DNA of 64,000 nucleotides, from the NCBI GenBank assembly GCA_934045075.1, contig OW203722.1, forward strand, positions 15,298,486 through 15,362,485, read 5' to 3'. The notes below the pieces were generated by a model. It worked only from the letters and a program-made list of their open reading frames with translations. It had not been told where the DNA came from and ran no database searches. The position numbers were made by a program, and so were the translations under genes. Shown here piece after piece: positions 10,678-22,130 of this stretch. The stretch comes from Yponomeuta sedellus. Lineage: Eukaryota; Arthropoda; Insecta; Lepidoptera; Yponomeutidae. The first letter of the stretch is position 1. Each line of letters opens with the position of its first letter.

Positions 10678-11971
10678 ACGATGATAACGAACAACGCTTT
10701 GGAGACCTCTCTGTTCTCTACTATTACCGCAGCCTTCGTAAATCGTTGTCCCACATAGACTAACAGATCTATGTAAGTAACATTTTATTTTATTTATTTA
10801 TCCACTTACCTACATCTATCATTACCTATAGGCTGCGCCTAATACGACAGAGTAGTATCTACCTACATCTAAAAACTAATTAATATCACAAATAAAACAT
10901 GTATGTTTTTATTTCTTATACTCGGAAAGTAGTGTTATTTTGATCTGATTATTTTGTGGAAAATGCTGCTTCCCACCCTAGGGAGGGAAAAACTTATTCA
11001 AATTACTTTGACGGAATTAACAAAATAGGTAATAATCGTTTAGGCTAAGATTTGAATATTAAAAATGATTTTTTATTTTCCCCATATTCGAAATTAAAAG
11101 TAGAGTGTTTAACGCGGGTAAAAGAATCAATTCTTACTGAATTGATTCTTTCTACCCTCGGTTAACAATCTACTTACTATTTTGTGCCTTAGGTATCTAT
11201 TAAATAACGCTATTATTTCAGAGCAGAAAAATGTCATGTGCTTTTCAAAAGTGCTTCAACTAATGTTCATGACAAACGCTAAGACGAAATACTTCAGCAA
11301 TTAAGCAATTTAGAAATAACTCTGTATTTTGTATGTACGGGGTTAATTCCTAAATATTCTAAAACAAAGTAGTTTTGCTTTAGCGTATTTTTTTTTTATT
11401 TTTTTTTTAGATTTTAATAATTAAAATGAAACGTCATTGCCATCCGAAGGCTGACTGAATTGTACGTAGTACCTAAACCGTTTACTATACTCGTAGCATT
11501 TTGCGGCTATCCATATCTGAAGAGTTTTCTAGATTTTCATTTGTACTTAAATGTGGGGGACCTTTAACTACAATTAAATGAAAATCTAAATCTAAAACCC
11601 GTGGAATAATGCTCTGTTGTGATTGTTTCTTTCAAATAGATTTTCTCCCGAGCAAGTTACTGATTCAATTAATTACTTTAGCCAGAACAATCTCATAACC
11701 AGCTAGGTGTTCTGTGTAGTATTATATTTACACGTACATACGACGAATCAAGCATCTCGTCCTTTTTTGAAGTCTGTTAAAAATATCTGACTGTTGACTG
11801 TTTACATCGGCGCGGGAAATCGAAACGACACAGCGTGTAAGCTGAAACAATGCACAGGTGCTTCCGCGACAATCGCTTTCCACGCTCAAGGTTATGGCAA
11901 AGACCTTGGCTTTCTACTTCAAGAGCTCATTTTTGGAATGTTCATGATGATATTTTTTTTGTACGTCCCAC
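10678..11971. other. Intergenic DNA with one imperfect hairpin
   Basis: AT-rich. Bases 11109-11165 form an imperfect inverted repeat ('gggtaaaagaatcaatt' against 'aattgattctttctaccc'). No gene recognised. Confidence 0.45.
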
Positions 11972-12142
11972 TGTATGGCACAGGCCTTCTCTCAGAGAGA
12001 GGAGGTATGGGCTTAATTACTACGCGTGCCCATCGCGGATTGCAATTTCAAGCGCTGATTATTTGACCACCTCTAGACACTCAGGGATCCTCTCGATTTT
12101 TTCCTTCACCGTTAGCAATTAGCATTGCTATAACTTCACAAT
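11972..12142 (-). repeat. Decayed SINE related to 7655-7880
   Basis: Shares the 'ctctcagagagag' hairpin, 'tatgggcttaatta' and the 'gcaattagcattgctataac' to 'acttcacaa' stretch with the copy at 7655-7880, in the same orientation. Confidence 0.5.
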
Positions 12143-12363
12143 AAATTGTAGATCATATTCATGATCATATTATGAATTTGTTAAGGTTCCGTATATCCAA
12201 TTGAAAATATGGAACCTTTACAGTCACTGATATTGGAAAACGGTGGTTCTTAGTCCCTTTTTTATCCCTACCATACAGCAAGATCACGGGTTGGCGTTCC
12301 GTCACCTAGCGTATTTTCTACAAATCTACTGGATACTTAGACTGAAAAGTTGAATATGGAGAC
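12143..12363. other. Intergenic DNA with 'ggttccgtat' inverted pair
   Basis: 'aaggttccgtat' at about 12181 faces 'atatggaacctt' about 12 bases later, a small hairpin. Nothing else seen. Confidence 0.4.
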
Positions 12364-12897
12364 CCAGTGAACGTACAGCGTCGATAAACGAAATCAGACT
12401 TGTGACAACCATCATATTAAATCATCGGGCTCGTTATAAGGCTTACTTCTTCTTTGACCGACCCTCTTCCTAGTTCAGCTAAGGTCTGGGTTAAGATAAA
12501 GATTAATTAACTTTAAAATTGTACCTACAAATTACGTTCTGAAGTCCTTATCTCTGAGCTAGGTAAATCACATGTGTTAATCAGTGCCCTCTTCCAGTTT
12601 TAGAAGAAACGTGGTATTACAAATTCACAACCAGTGAACGTACAGCGTCGATAAACGAAATCAGACTTGTGACAACCATCATATTAAATCATCGGGCTCG
12701 TTATAAGGCTTACTTCTTCTTTGACCGACCCTCTTCCTAGTTCAGCTGAGGTCTGGGTTAAGATAAAGATTAATTTACTTTAAAATTGTACCTACAAATT
12801 ACGTTCTGAAGTCCTTATCTCTGAGCTAGGTAAATCACATGTGTTAATCAGTGCCCTCTTCCAGTTTTAGAAGAAACGTGGTATTACAAATTCACAA
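12364..12897. repeat. Tandem duplication, two 267-bp units
   Basis: The unit beginning 'ccagtgaacgtacagcgtcg' occurs at 12364 and again at 12631. I see only two substitutions between units (cagctAagg/cagctGagg and gattaattAac/gattaattTac). No reading frame or transposon end is apparent. Confidence 0.95.
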
Positions 12898-14319
12898 CAC
12901 ACATTTTTCCCGTGTGTATTAAAAACTCTGCTCATTACCTACGTGAATACAAAAAACTTTGCAAGCTCGTACATATTATAAAGTGTTTTTTGAGCCATGA
13001 AGTTGAACATTTTTTTAACATTCATATTTTGGTGGCATAATGATATTACTTTGGAATATTCGTGATGTGTACCTAGTTATAGGTCGATAGAACGGATAAA
13101 TTAATAAGTAAGTATATGCCTCTCTGCATTTGCAGTGGGTCGTACCTATGGGAAAACATTATTTCGGCTATAAACTAAAGTTTTTAATAGCATTTTTGGA
13201 ACTCTAAATGCATGAGTCCTACTTGCACGGTTTTTGTTACTTTTCATTTGAGGGCCTTGAGTTTTGTCTGTCCTTGGACTGAAATCACGTATCGTACCGT
13301 GTCATTCAAGTTAGTTTATGTCATAAAAATATTTTATTGAAATGTAATTTGCCTCGGTTGTGCAGATCATGTACTTATATTCCCTTGTTAAGCAGCAGTT
13401 AATTGTTTCAAGCATCCGCTATTGCGTCACGCGACTTGAGAAAAACTGGCCAAGCAGCAGAAAATGAATGGAACCGTAGCCGGATACTGAAGTTCGCACG
13501 ATTAAATCTAGATGATGCATTATGTTAATTTGGATTGAGTGCTCCTCGCACTTCCTGATGCCGGCAGGATAGGAACAGGTTCTAATCGTTGTTACCGGCA
13601 AAACAAGTTCTTCCCGGATTCTCGAGAAAAAGTGGATCTTTAGTTATCGAATTATTAGGGACGACAATTAGTTCAACACAGGCCTTTGCTTAACAGAAAT
13701 TGGAAATAAATAGTTATGATGTACTTATGTTAAGGAATGGGTATCGCAAAACCCTAAGTTTTGCGACGTCGTGAGGTGTGAGTCGCCTTCTTGGCAATGT
13801 GTTAAATATTGACAATACTTATTAAAATGATAATTCTTTTTAAGGGATGGTATAATGTCACTAATTAAGTATAATGCTAGAATGATAAATTAATATGTTC
13901 ACTGATTTCTTATATTTTTGTAAATAAATGTGTGACTAATTCGGCTTTTATTTCACTCTACACAAACGTGGTTTAACATGTAGATATAAATAAAAAACTA
14001 TAAGATATTGACATCTCGGTATTCCGCAAAAAAGACAAAATTTAACTGTCTTTACGCTTGCAAAGATGATCGGTCTTTTTTATAAATACTAAGTATTCCT
14101 TAAAACACTCCATAAAAGCTTAAAATAATTCTAAACAGTGCTTTAGCAGGTATTTTTATACATGGGCACACAAAAAGTTTTGCTCTTCTAGCTAATCGGA
14201 ACTATTTGAATTTCGAATGTTATATTTTTTGAAAGGTTGCAATCTTCTTAGTAATAAAAAAAAATTGGCTGGAAATAATTTGTCAATTGTTTTTTATCAC
14301 ACATCGAAGTTCTACGAAA
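12898..14319. other. Intergenic DNA, no gene seen
   Basis: AT-rich; no frame longer than about 60 codons and no repeat recognised. Confidence 0.5.
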
Positions 14320-15419
14320 ATGGAATTAAGTCGAAAAGATTTTAGAGCGATGATTTTTTTATGATTGCCGATTGATTTTTATTGATATATATGATTGCCG
14401 CTCGTTTTCAAAATGCTTTTGGGATAGAAGCACCTTGCTTGAGCACCGTGAGGCGATGGTTTGCTGAATTTGAGAGAGGTCTAGTTTCTTTACATGACGA
14501 ATTTCGTGATGGGCGGCCTTCAACTGCCGTCAAAGGAAATAATGTGGCTAGTGTTAAGCGGTTAATTGAAGAAAACCCGCGGTTTACCTAAGAGACAATT
14601 CGTGAACTATTGGGGATTGGTATGAGCCAAATTCAGAAAATTTTAGAATCGAAAGTTCGGAAACTTTGTTGTCGTTGGATCCCTCATGAACTGACAGCAG
14701 CGGAGCAGAATCGGGCTCGCGTGGAATGGTACTCGCAGATGCTACTAAAGTACGACCACGGACATTCTAATGCTGTTTATGACATTGTCACAGGAGACGA
14801 AACGTGGATTTATTGTCTTGAAGCCGAAAAAAAACAGCAATCTTGTGAACGGGTGTTTGAAAATGATAACAGGCCAACAAAAGTGAGACAGGCGAGAAAC
14901 GTTTGAAAAAAAATTATCGCTTTTTTTTCTCGGCTACGGGTCCCATCTATACAATGTCACTTCAAGATTAAAAGAGTGTCAATGACGAGTTAAGACGTTG
15001 ATGTGGGCTGATTATAGATAGATATAGATAATGCCGAGTGGTATTCTACCATTTGTTTACCCAGGGTGTTAGAAAAAGTTCGCGAAAGACGACCAAAAAG
15101 CCGCGTTCTCCTACATCATGACAACGCTTCTTCACACACGGCCAACAAAACAAAGTCATTTTTAGCTTCCGAAAAAGTACCTACAACTCGTCAGCTATCC
15201 TGCGCATAGCCCCGACCTAGCACCCTGTGATTTCTGTATTTTCCCCAAAATCAAAGATTATGAGCGGTTTCACTTTTACCCACTCCGAAGAGGCAGTATA
15301 GCGTTCAATCAGCACGTAGAAAACATGCCTTCAGATCTGTGGTCCTCCTGTTTAAAAAAATGGTTCGATCGCATGAAAAAAGTTTAAAGTGTAAAGGAGA
15401 GTATTTTGAAAAGCAATAA
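14320..15419 (+). pseudogene. Mariner-like transposase, heavily decayed
   Basis: The ATG at 14320 opens a mariner-type N-terminus (MELSRKDFRAM) that soon stops. Homology resumes near 14391 (APCLSTVRRWFAEF, DGRPSTAV), runs past a stop at 14588-14590, and continues with the WIPHELT signature at about 14677-14697 and the first catalytic D in TGDETWIY (about 14800). The second D, in LHHDNASSHT, lies near 15117; the third region (HSPDLAPCDF-like) is near 15212-15233, in broken frames. The end is KKWFDRMKKV with a stop, then the usual 'gtattttgaaaagcaataa' end at about 15419. Inverted termini were not found. This is an older, different mariner from the one at 9009. Confidence 0.85.
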
Positions 15420-15559
15420 ACATAATATTTTGGTTATAACATGTTGTTTTTTTTAAGTTACGCAAAACGTATACGTAAATGAGACCGAAGGAGACTTTTT
15501 ATCATTTACCGAAGCTACTAGTAGGTACTTTAACTCTAAGTTACGTACATTTGTGGAGT
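15420..15559. other. Intergenic spacer
   Basis: Nothing recognised. Confidence 0.3.
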
Positions 15560-15748
15560 TGTATGCTGTGTGGTGTCGGCTTACAGAATAGCACCAACCC
15601 AATTCTTCCCGCGGTTGTCGTAAAAGGCGACTAAGGGATACAAACCGGGGGGTGGGCAGCAGCGCCTCCTGCAGTACACTGTACAATTCCACCGAACTGC
15701 GATCCCCAACCCGCATGCCCAGCGTGGGGATTATGGGCATTACCCCCT
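15560..15748 (-). repeat. LINE/SINE 3'-end fragment ('cccataatccccacgctggg' family)
   Basis: On the minus strand it reads from 'gtaatgcccataatccccac' through 'ttagtcgccttttacgacaa' to 'gtaagccgacaccacac'. The first 40 bases recur at about 5990-6030 and, partly, at 16795-16835. It encodes a 95-codon frame with no known motif; I treat that as part of the repeat. Confidence 0.5.
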
Positions 15749-15825
15749 ATGATAGCACAACGTGGCGCTCTTTATGGGAGGGCTATGTTCAGCAGTAGAC
15801 TAGTATAGCCTGACGACGACTAGTA
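15749..15825 (+). repeat. RTE-like LINE 3' tail fragment
   Basis: Contains 'gggagggctatgttcagcag' and 'tatagcctgacgacgacta', the same tail seen at 25275-25345 with small differences. Confidence 0.5.
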
Positions 15826-17481
15826 GGTACGTGTAAAGATCTTTGCTGCGAGGCAAGAAACAAATTTCCCATAAAGCGAATGTTGTTCCTTCGTTGCAAT
15901 TTCATTCATCCATGTAAAGACGTCCGTTGTTACGATATAAGTAGAGTTTATTGTCACCAGTTTTCACTTTGCGTTCCTCGCTAACATGAAATTCCTGCGG
16001 ATCAGAAAGTCGAGTGTTGTGATGTGTGTTCACGCAACCGGAACGACTTCAGAGTGTACGGTGGCGACGACCCCGCTTCATTCAGCCATTGGTAAAGACA
16101 ACCTGAAGAATCTCTTTATTCTAAATTCAGTGAGTCTGAAAAGTGTTCTCAACTTTCGCTTATTTAATACGTGCTGTCCACTGTGACGAATAAGTAGGTA
16201 CACAGATTCTTCGTGATAATCCTCATCTTAATCAGAGGCATCGGTATCAATAATTGGTCACGCACGCGTGATGCATAGAGAAATCCAGGGGCGTCGACTG
16301 TGGCACACGCGAGCCGTGATCGTCATACCACTGTCGCTTCTCTGAAAGGGAAACAATGTGATTTCGCTGAGAACGTAAACAGAGGAGAAAACTTTAACTG
16401 CTTAGTCGATTTATTGTTAAAGTGATCTCGGGTTTCACTCGAAGTTACTCGGGGATAATGATTAACGATACAAAGCAACGAGACGTTACCTACCCTAGGT
16501 ACTCTCACCAGTCTCACCTAATCTATTCAGCTCCATGAAGTGCACGGTAGTTATCTCGTAGAGTATAAGTAGGTACTAAATATAGAGACTACATCCCGAC
16601 CAACCTTTCCGTCGCACGTTTTGCGGTTTCTTAGCAGTCCATTTAGTGCACAGAGTAGGTACAGTGATTGAGTACCTACTTGACTAGAAATTGTTTTGGT
16701 CAAAAGATTTACACAACTTTCTAATGAACATTTTTTTCTTAGGTTTCTTATTTCCTGTGGGTTGTTGACAAGAACAAAAAATGTTTTGAACATAGTTGAA
16801 CATAATCCCAGCTTGGGGATTATGGGCACTGACGACGACCACGACAAAGTTCTTTAAATCTCTTAACAAAACTATTGTTACAAATAATTTAACTTTTTTT
16901 GCCCAATCACAACGGCGTCTAATATAGCGGTGATTTCAATATCTTACCTCAATTTTAGAGTGAAGATATTAAAATAGGTTTGGAGGGTTCACAATTGTAT
17001 TTTTTAGGGATTTTTGATTAAATATACTCAAAACATCCGAAAATACCATTGTGTATTTTCATGAAAATCAAATAGGTAGTAAAAGAAAAATTAAATCGTG
17101 TTGAAATTAATAGTGTTATGTCCTATACTTTTGTAGTTTTTGACGTAATACGTGACGTGACTAAAATGCTCCTAAAAAGGCGCTCATCGACATTTTTTTT
17201 TCTAGGTGCTTTTACCTGTTACCTATACGTTATCATATCAGATACGTGTACAAAATATTGCTTTTCATTTTATAGGCGATATCAGTCAGAGCTAGTCAAT
17301 GCATAGGTCTAAAGAATTAAAGGAGTGTATCTTCTGTAAGACTGGCCAATATATGAACTGCTAGCACGGTCAGTGTTACCAATAGAGTTTAGTCCACCAC
17401 ATATACTTATTCAGTGAAAATAAAAAAAACCTCACGGTTTCCTTTGAGAAATTACAAAGACTAATTTGGCATTGCAACATT
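15826..17481. other. Intergenic DNA with a short repeat scrap at 16795-16835
   Basis: The scrap reads 'cataatcccagcttggggat' and belongs to the family at 15560. Frames up to 98 codons show no motifs. Confidence 0.45.
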
Positions 17482-17840
17482 GATATCAACCCTTTATATG
17501 TCCCCACTCCTGGGGCACGGGTCTCCTCCTGCGTCGCGGGAAGCTTAGGCCATACTCCACCACGGGGGCCAAGTCCGGGTTGGTGAAGGACTGTAAGACA
17601 GTGTCGGGCCTTGTCAGAAGTTATCAAGTCATCCATAAGGCCTCTAGCATGACGTAACGACTGCCATTACATGACAGTCGGCACCAACGGCCTAACGTGC
17701 CTTGCGAAGCGCAGCAGCGTTAGTAAAAATTCCACCAGCGATCAGGTGCTAGATGTACGTCACGGGATGGTCGCACATCTAGCACCTGATCGCGCCTGTT
17801 GTTACTTAACCTTAGTGATTGATTCCAATCACTCGGTTCC
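17482..17840 (-). repeat. SINE, long copy of the 'acatacaagggttgat' family
   Basis: Reverse-complement orientation, from 'gatatcaaccctttatatg' to 'tccaatcactcggttc'. It includes an internal inverted pair, 'atcaggtgctagatgt' (about 17740) facing 'acatctagcacctgat' (about 17775), not present in the other copies. Confidence 0.65.
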
Positions 17841-18195
17841 GCTCACAAAAGGTCTGGTCCACCAGTTCAAAGTCGCTCAGCGAGCTATGGAGAGAGCTAT
17901 GCTCGGAGATTCTCTGAAGGATAGGATTCGTAACGAATGCATCCGACAGAGAACCAAAGTTACTGACATAGCTCGTCAGAGAATCAGCAAGCTGAAGTGG
18001 CAGTGGGCTGGCCATATCTCGCGAAGAACCGACAGCCGTTGGAGTAAACGTGTTCTTGAGTGGAGACCGCGACTCGGCAAACGTAGTGTAGGACGCCCTC
18101 CGACCAGGTGGGATGACGATCTGCGAAAAACTGCCGGCAGATGCTGGATGCGGCAAGCTGAAGACAGGGCGCCATGGCGTTCATTAGGGGAGTAA
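17841..18195 (+). pseudogene. RTE-like LINE ORF2, C-terminal fragment
   Basis: An open frame encodes a tail typical of RTE-like reverse transcriptase proteins: VAQRAMERAML, RTKVTDIARQRI, LKWQWAGHISRR, RVLEWRPRLGKRSVGRPP, TRWDDDLRK and ending in APWRSLGE with a stop at 18193-18195. The catalytic reverse-transcriptase domain is absent, as expected for a 5'-truncated insertion. The frame seems open further upstream only because it reads through the neighbouring SINE. The fragment is related to the one at 42181-42387. Confidence 0.8.
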
Positions 18196-19037
18196 AGTGA
18201 TACCTAATTTTTTAACCGACTTAATTTAAATCTACAAAGTCGCAAATTTTGTTCGGGATGTCCATTCTATGTGATCTATTTCTATGAGTTACAAAGGCAT
18301 TGTTGTCACGAAAACAGCGGGGTATGACGCTAACTGTGCTAAATATCGTAAACAGATTAATAGAATATTGAACTGGTTGGTTGTCTAGGATCTGACTTTT
18401 GACCCTTGCGGCTGCATACATGTTCGAAAACATGTTGATCTACAACAGGCATGTTAAACATGCGGCCCGCGGGCCTCATGGGGCTCACAAACCAAATAAA
18501 TTGGCATGATAAGGGAGAACTTCACGGACACCTTTGATTGATTGATTGCCTATGTCCAGCAGTGGACGTAGTGGATTGAAACTTTCTTGTATTGACAAGA
18601 AGGACTGCGTAGAATTGTTTTAAATAATTATAAGTATTTAACCAATTTAACTGCCACTTAGAATGGGTGCTGCCTTTGTACCTATAGACTTCTTTTTTCG
18701 AATCCTACCAAAATCAAAGTAGCACACAAGCTCTGTAACAAGCCGTACACTGGCTGGTTAGAAGTTCTTTATAGCGGCTTTGTCTCCATAAACAAGTTCT
18801 ACAGCAGACGACGTATAAGTGGCTACAACGCCGCTGTACGCCCTAAATATCATATCATGTCCCCATTCATGGGGACCGCTTGGACGTCTTTCAGCCTAAG
18901 GTCCCGATTTATATAGAATTCTACAATGTTCGTAGGTATTTGTGATTTGGTACGGAGATTGTAATACATGTGCTTTACCTATAATCTGTACGCGCCTGTT
19001 ATTTAGGCAGTTTTTGTATACAATGTACATTTAGTTA
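18196..19037. other. Intergenic DNA with a LINE-tail scrap
   Basis: Bases 18546-18575 ('cctatgtccagcagtggacg') match the RTE-like LINE tail. Otherwise nothing recognised. Confidence 0.4.
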
Positions 19038-19215
19038 CAATATTTTCGGGGCTTAATCGCGTAGTAATTTATTGCTATTTTACCTCGACGTATTCTAACA
19101 ATTTGTTCAAGTCGCGAAAGTTTAAAATATGTTAAATAGGTACACTAGGAAACGTTAGAAAATTGTAAAAAATGTAATAAACGAGCATAAATCCGTATAA
19201 AAACAGTTTTAATTA
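19038..19215. repeat. Chimera of two foldback-element fragments
   Basis: Bases 19038-19138 resemble 49147-49235 ('attttcggggcttaatcgcg' and 'aagtttaaaatatgtta'). Bases 19149-19215 are the terminal part of the foldback family at 50253-50587 ('taaacgagcataaatccgta' to 'aaacagttttaatta'). Confidence 0.6.
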
Positions 19216-19240
19216 GGTACACTTAATTAGAGGATGTCAA

Positions 19241-19380
19241 TTCTGACAGTAAGGCTCGTCACTGTCTTACAATCCTTCACCAACCCCGACTTGGCCGCCG
19301 TGGTAGAGTATGGCCTAACCTTCCTGCGATACAGGAAGTGACCCGAGTCCCAGCAGTGGGGACAAACAAGGGTTGATATC
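19241..19380 (+). repeat. SINE fragment ('acatacaagggttgat' family)
   Basis: 3' two-fifths of the family, from 'ctgacagtaaggctcgtcac' to 'aagggttgatatc'. Confidence 0.65.
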
Positions 19381-19497
19381 GAATAGAGCTTACGTTACTT
19401 TAATTTATGAAACTCTGTAACGGTGTTGGTTTTTAGAATAAAATAAAAATAAATAATTAAGCTAAGGAACAACTTAGCTATTATGGTAAATCCATTC

Positions 19498-19970
19498 GCT
19501 GCTTAAATAGCTTCTGTACAACCTGAACGTAGTATATTCAGGTTGTAACGTTACGTTATCAACCCTTCTAAGTCCCCACTGCTGGGGCACGGGTCTCTTC
19601 CTGCATCGCAGGAAGGTTAGGCCATACTCCACCACGTGGGCCAAGTCCGGGTTGGTGGAGGATTGTAAGACAGTGGCGGGCCTCACTGTCAGAAGTTATC
19701 AAGCCGCCCATAAGGCGTCTGACATGGCTTAACGACTGCCATTATATGACAGCCTGCACCAACGGCTTAACGTGCCTTGCGAAGCACGGAAGCGCTCGGA
19801 AAAATGCCACTAGCGGTAGTCACGGGACGCTCACCCATCCCGTACCTGACCGCGCCTGTTGTTGCTTAACCAAGTGATTGATTCTAATCACTCGGTTCGC
19901 CTAAGCCACGAGCGCTTCTCTAGGCCACGAGCGCTTCAGATTCAGGTTGTACAGAAGCTTTTTAAGCAGC
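19498..19970. repeat. Inverted repeat (about 29 bp) bracketing a SINE
   Basis: Bases 19498-19526 ('gctgcttaaatagcttctgt' onwards) face 19941-19970 with about one mismatch. Next to the left arm is a small hairpin ('caacctgaa' / 'ttcaggttg', 19519-19544). The SINE at 19555-19905 fills the space between. Confidence 0.7.
19555..19905 (-). repeat. SINE, long copy ('acatacaagggttgat' family)
   Basis: Reverse orientation, from 'atcaacccttctaagtcccc' to 'ttctaatcactcggttcgcc'. It matches 10381-10677 along its length. Confidence 0.65.
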
Positions 19971-20148
19971 TGCACACTTCCAGTTATCTTTCCCTTTTCG
20001 GCTCCTGCTTCTGCCTAATTGTCACCCTAAAACTCCTGAATATGATCTAACTCTGCAAGTGATGCAAATTACTTCAGCCAGATGTTGCTGCCTTGACGTA
20101 ATACAGAGAGTATTGTAAAGAGGTTCGAAATTTCACTGATGCCGGTAA

Positions 20149-20256
20149 GTCGCTCATTAGCTCAGTTGGGAGAGCGCTGCCACGGTTAGCCAGTGGTCGC
20201 GGGTTCGAGTCCCGGCGTGGGTGGAATTTTTAGTCTCTAAAATAGGTTTTTAAAAA
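20149..20256 (+). repeat. tRNA-headed SINE ('gggtggaatttttag' family)
   Basis: The A box 'tagctcagttgggagagcg' and the B box 'gggttcgagtccc' give a good tRNA-like promoter, but the acceptor stem cannot form, so this is not a tRNA gene. It ends 'ggtggaatttttagtctcta' plus 'aataggtttttaaaa', shared with copies at 27165, 40561 and 48541. Confidence 0.65.
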
Positions 20257-20959
20257 TGATCTAACTCTGTTTAGATGCTCTGTCTGGATTACATTTGTCG
20301 AAATCTCTGTTGCTCAGCGATGATATCAATTCGACTGCAGGTGACGTGGATGGTGATTGTGACGAAGCATGCAAGTACCAATAGGTGTGGGTCGGTTTTC
20401 GGTAAACAGTGCGCCACAAGGAACCGTCAGGTTTTGCCGTGATCTTCTCATCCAAGTCCTTTCTAGATCAAAAGTGGACTTTATCTTCATTTATACTCTA
20501 AAAAATTCGGACAGTAAATTAGGCGATTATTCGAATGTATTGAATACCAAGCCCTCGATACACCTTACTCGCGTAATCTTACCTCACTTTACTCACTATG
20601 AAATGAAAACAGCCAAGCATTTACACCTTGATATTATTATCTACTCCAGAGCTCACATCAACAACATGCCTTCTCTTGCCTACCTAATAGTTCTTTGTCG
20701 TTTTCATCCAATGTTGTTATCAGCGTCACATTAGCATGCAAATGTGACGTCTAGGTAGGCACATTCTTCTTCAAAACATCACTCAAAAATCCTCAAAAGT
20801 ACCTACTCTCTATTCTATTCTTAGATTGGTGATTGGGATTTACATACCTACGTGCCGTCAATTCACGTTAATGAGCACTTTACAAAAAATGTTAAGGTTG
20901 ACATGCTGTCGACTGTATCAAGATTCAAGCAACATACCAACATACATTATGTTGCAAAG
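20257..20959. other. Intergenic DNA, no gene seen
   Basis: A 121-codon frame at 20369-20734 has no motifs and is probably chance. A small hairpin lies at about 20724-20750 ('gcgtcacatt' / 'aatgtgacg'). Confidence 0.4.
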
Positions 20960-21100
20960 TGTCGCGCACTATCAATCATTAGTATGCGCGAGCGCGCCTG
21001 TCAGCGGGGCGGGCCGATAGCGCTTATCACGTGGCCCGTCCCGGAAATTCGTCTCGTATCGTCGGTGACGTCAATCGGTCTCCACTTCACACATGAGGAA
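20960..21100. promoter_or_regulatory. GC-rich islet with E-box and CRE words
   Basis: Contains 'gcggggcgggccg', an E-box CACGTG at about 21030 and TGACGTCA at about 21066 within 100 bp. Promoter or enhancer candidate only. Confidence 0.22.
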
Positions 21101-21294
21101 ATAACTCCGGCTAATAACTTCGCAAATACACGCGCCTTTTTCTGCCACATCATCTCGCATAGATGAAAACATGTGGATTAAGCTAATGCAAGATTAGGCT
21201 TTTCACTGCGTAAGTGTTTTGTATTGTAATTTGTAATATTGATGGTCAGATGAAAAGTACAAATTATTATGCCTAGGTCTCTCGTGGAATGTTG

Positions 21295-21401
21295 AACTGA
21301 CAACCACACATGCATGTCGCATGCATGTGTGGTTGTCAGTTTTCAGAACACAAGTTTGAAAATTGTCATCGTCGCGATGACAATTTTCAAACTTGTGTTC
21401 T
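21295..21401. repeat. Two adjacent perfect hairpins
   Basis: Hairpin 1: 22-bp arms 21295-21316 and 21320-21341, loop TCG. Hairpin 2: 27-bp arms 21345-21371 and 21375-21401, loop TCG. They are separated by three bases. I see no mismatch in either stem. Confidence 0.95.
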
Positions 21402-21654
21402 AAATGCCAATCTATTCATGATACTTATGAGCTTAACTACGGAATTGCATATTTACTGTTCAAATCTTTTTTCAAAATTCAAATTCAAATCATTTTATTT
21501 CAACGTAAAGAATTTACATTCTGTTTGCTGAATGTCAATGTACAATGTAAGCTGTAAGCCGCCGCCTTCGGGCCGTATTGTACCTAGTGGAGAAAAAGGC
21601 AGCGGAAAAAAAACTCCACTCTGACCATCTTTTCTTCTGTGAGCTATACCTATT
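21402..21654. other. Intergenic spacer
   Basis: Nothing recognised. Confidence 0.3.
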
Positions 21655-21877
21655 ATTTTTAATTAGATAACTACTTGCTGTGCCCCGCGGTTTAGTAGGG
21701 AAAATAAATTGTGCATTAACAGTAAAATATATTTTCTCGCAGTAAAGCGTAGCCTATATGTTAATCCAGGGTGTCAGCTAACTCCCTACCAAATCTGATT
21801 AAAATCGCTCCAGCCGTTTAGACGTGAAGAAGTAACAAAACACTCATGAACTTTCGCCTTTATAATATTAGTGTGAT
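21655..21877 (-). mobile_element. Helitron 5'-end fragment
   Basis: On the minus strand it begins near 'tcacactaatattataaagg' (about 21858-21877) followed by 'cgaaagttcatgagtg', 'cgtctaaacggctggagcg', 'ttagctgacaccctggatta' and 'acatataggctac', wording I associate with lepidopteran Helitron ends and their derivatives. The 3' end is missing. Confidence 0.45.
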
Positions 21878-22130
21878 TATGATTTAATATGCAGGCGCAA
21901 TGATTCAGTGTGATTGGAGACATTGGATTGTGATAGATAACTGACGCAGGTAATGCACAGTTAAAGTTTTTTCGTTACCCAAGAAACCCTCTGACTTCAG
22001 ACAGTTTTACAAGTATTCACCCACAGCCATCACCCGATACACAGACCTAGCTCCTTAAAAGGCGCAGTCCCAAGAAGCTATTCAAATCCAAAAGAAATAT
22101 CATCCAAATTAAATAAAAACTTGTAAATAA

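Noticed and set aside
11794..12122. Two overlapping 90-codon frames
   Set aside because: They run into a decayed SINE and have no family features.
20149..20222. tRNA gene
   Set aside because: A and B boxes are good, but the acceptor stem does not pair and the sequence continues into a SINE body.
20369..20734. 121-codon + strand frame
   Set aside because: No motif; the middle is low in coding-like composition and the end is a chance stop in AT-rich DNA.
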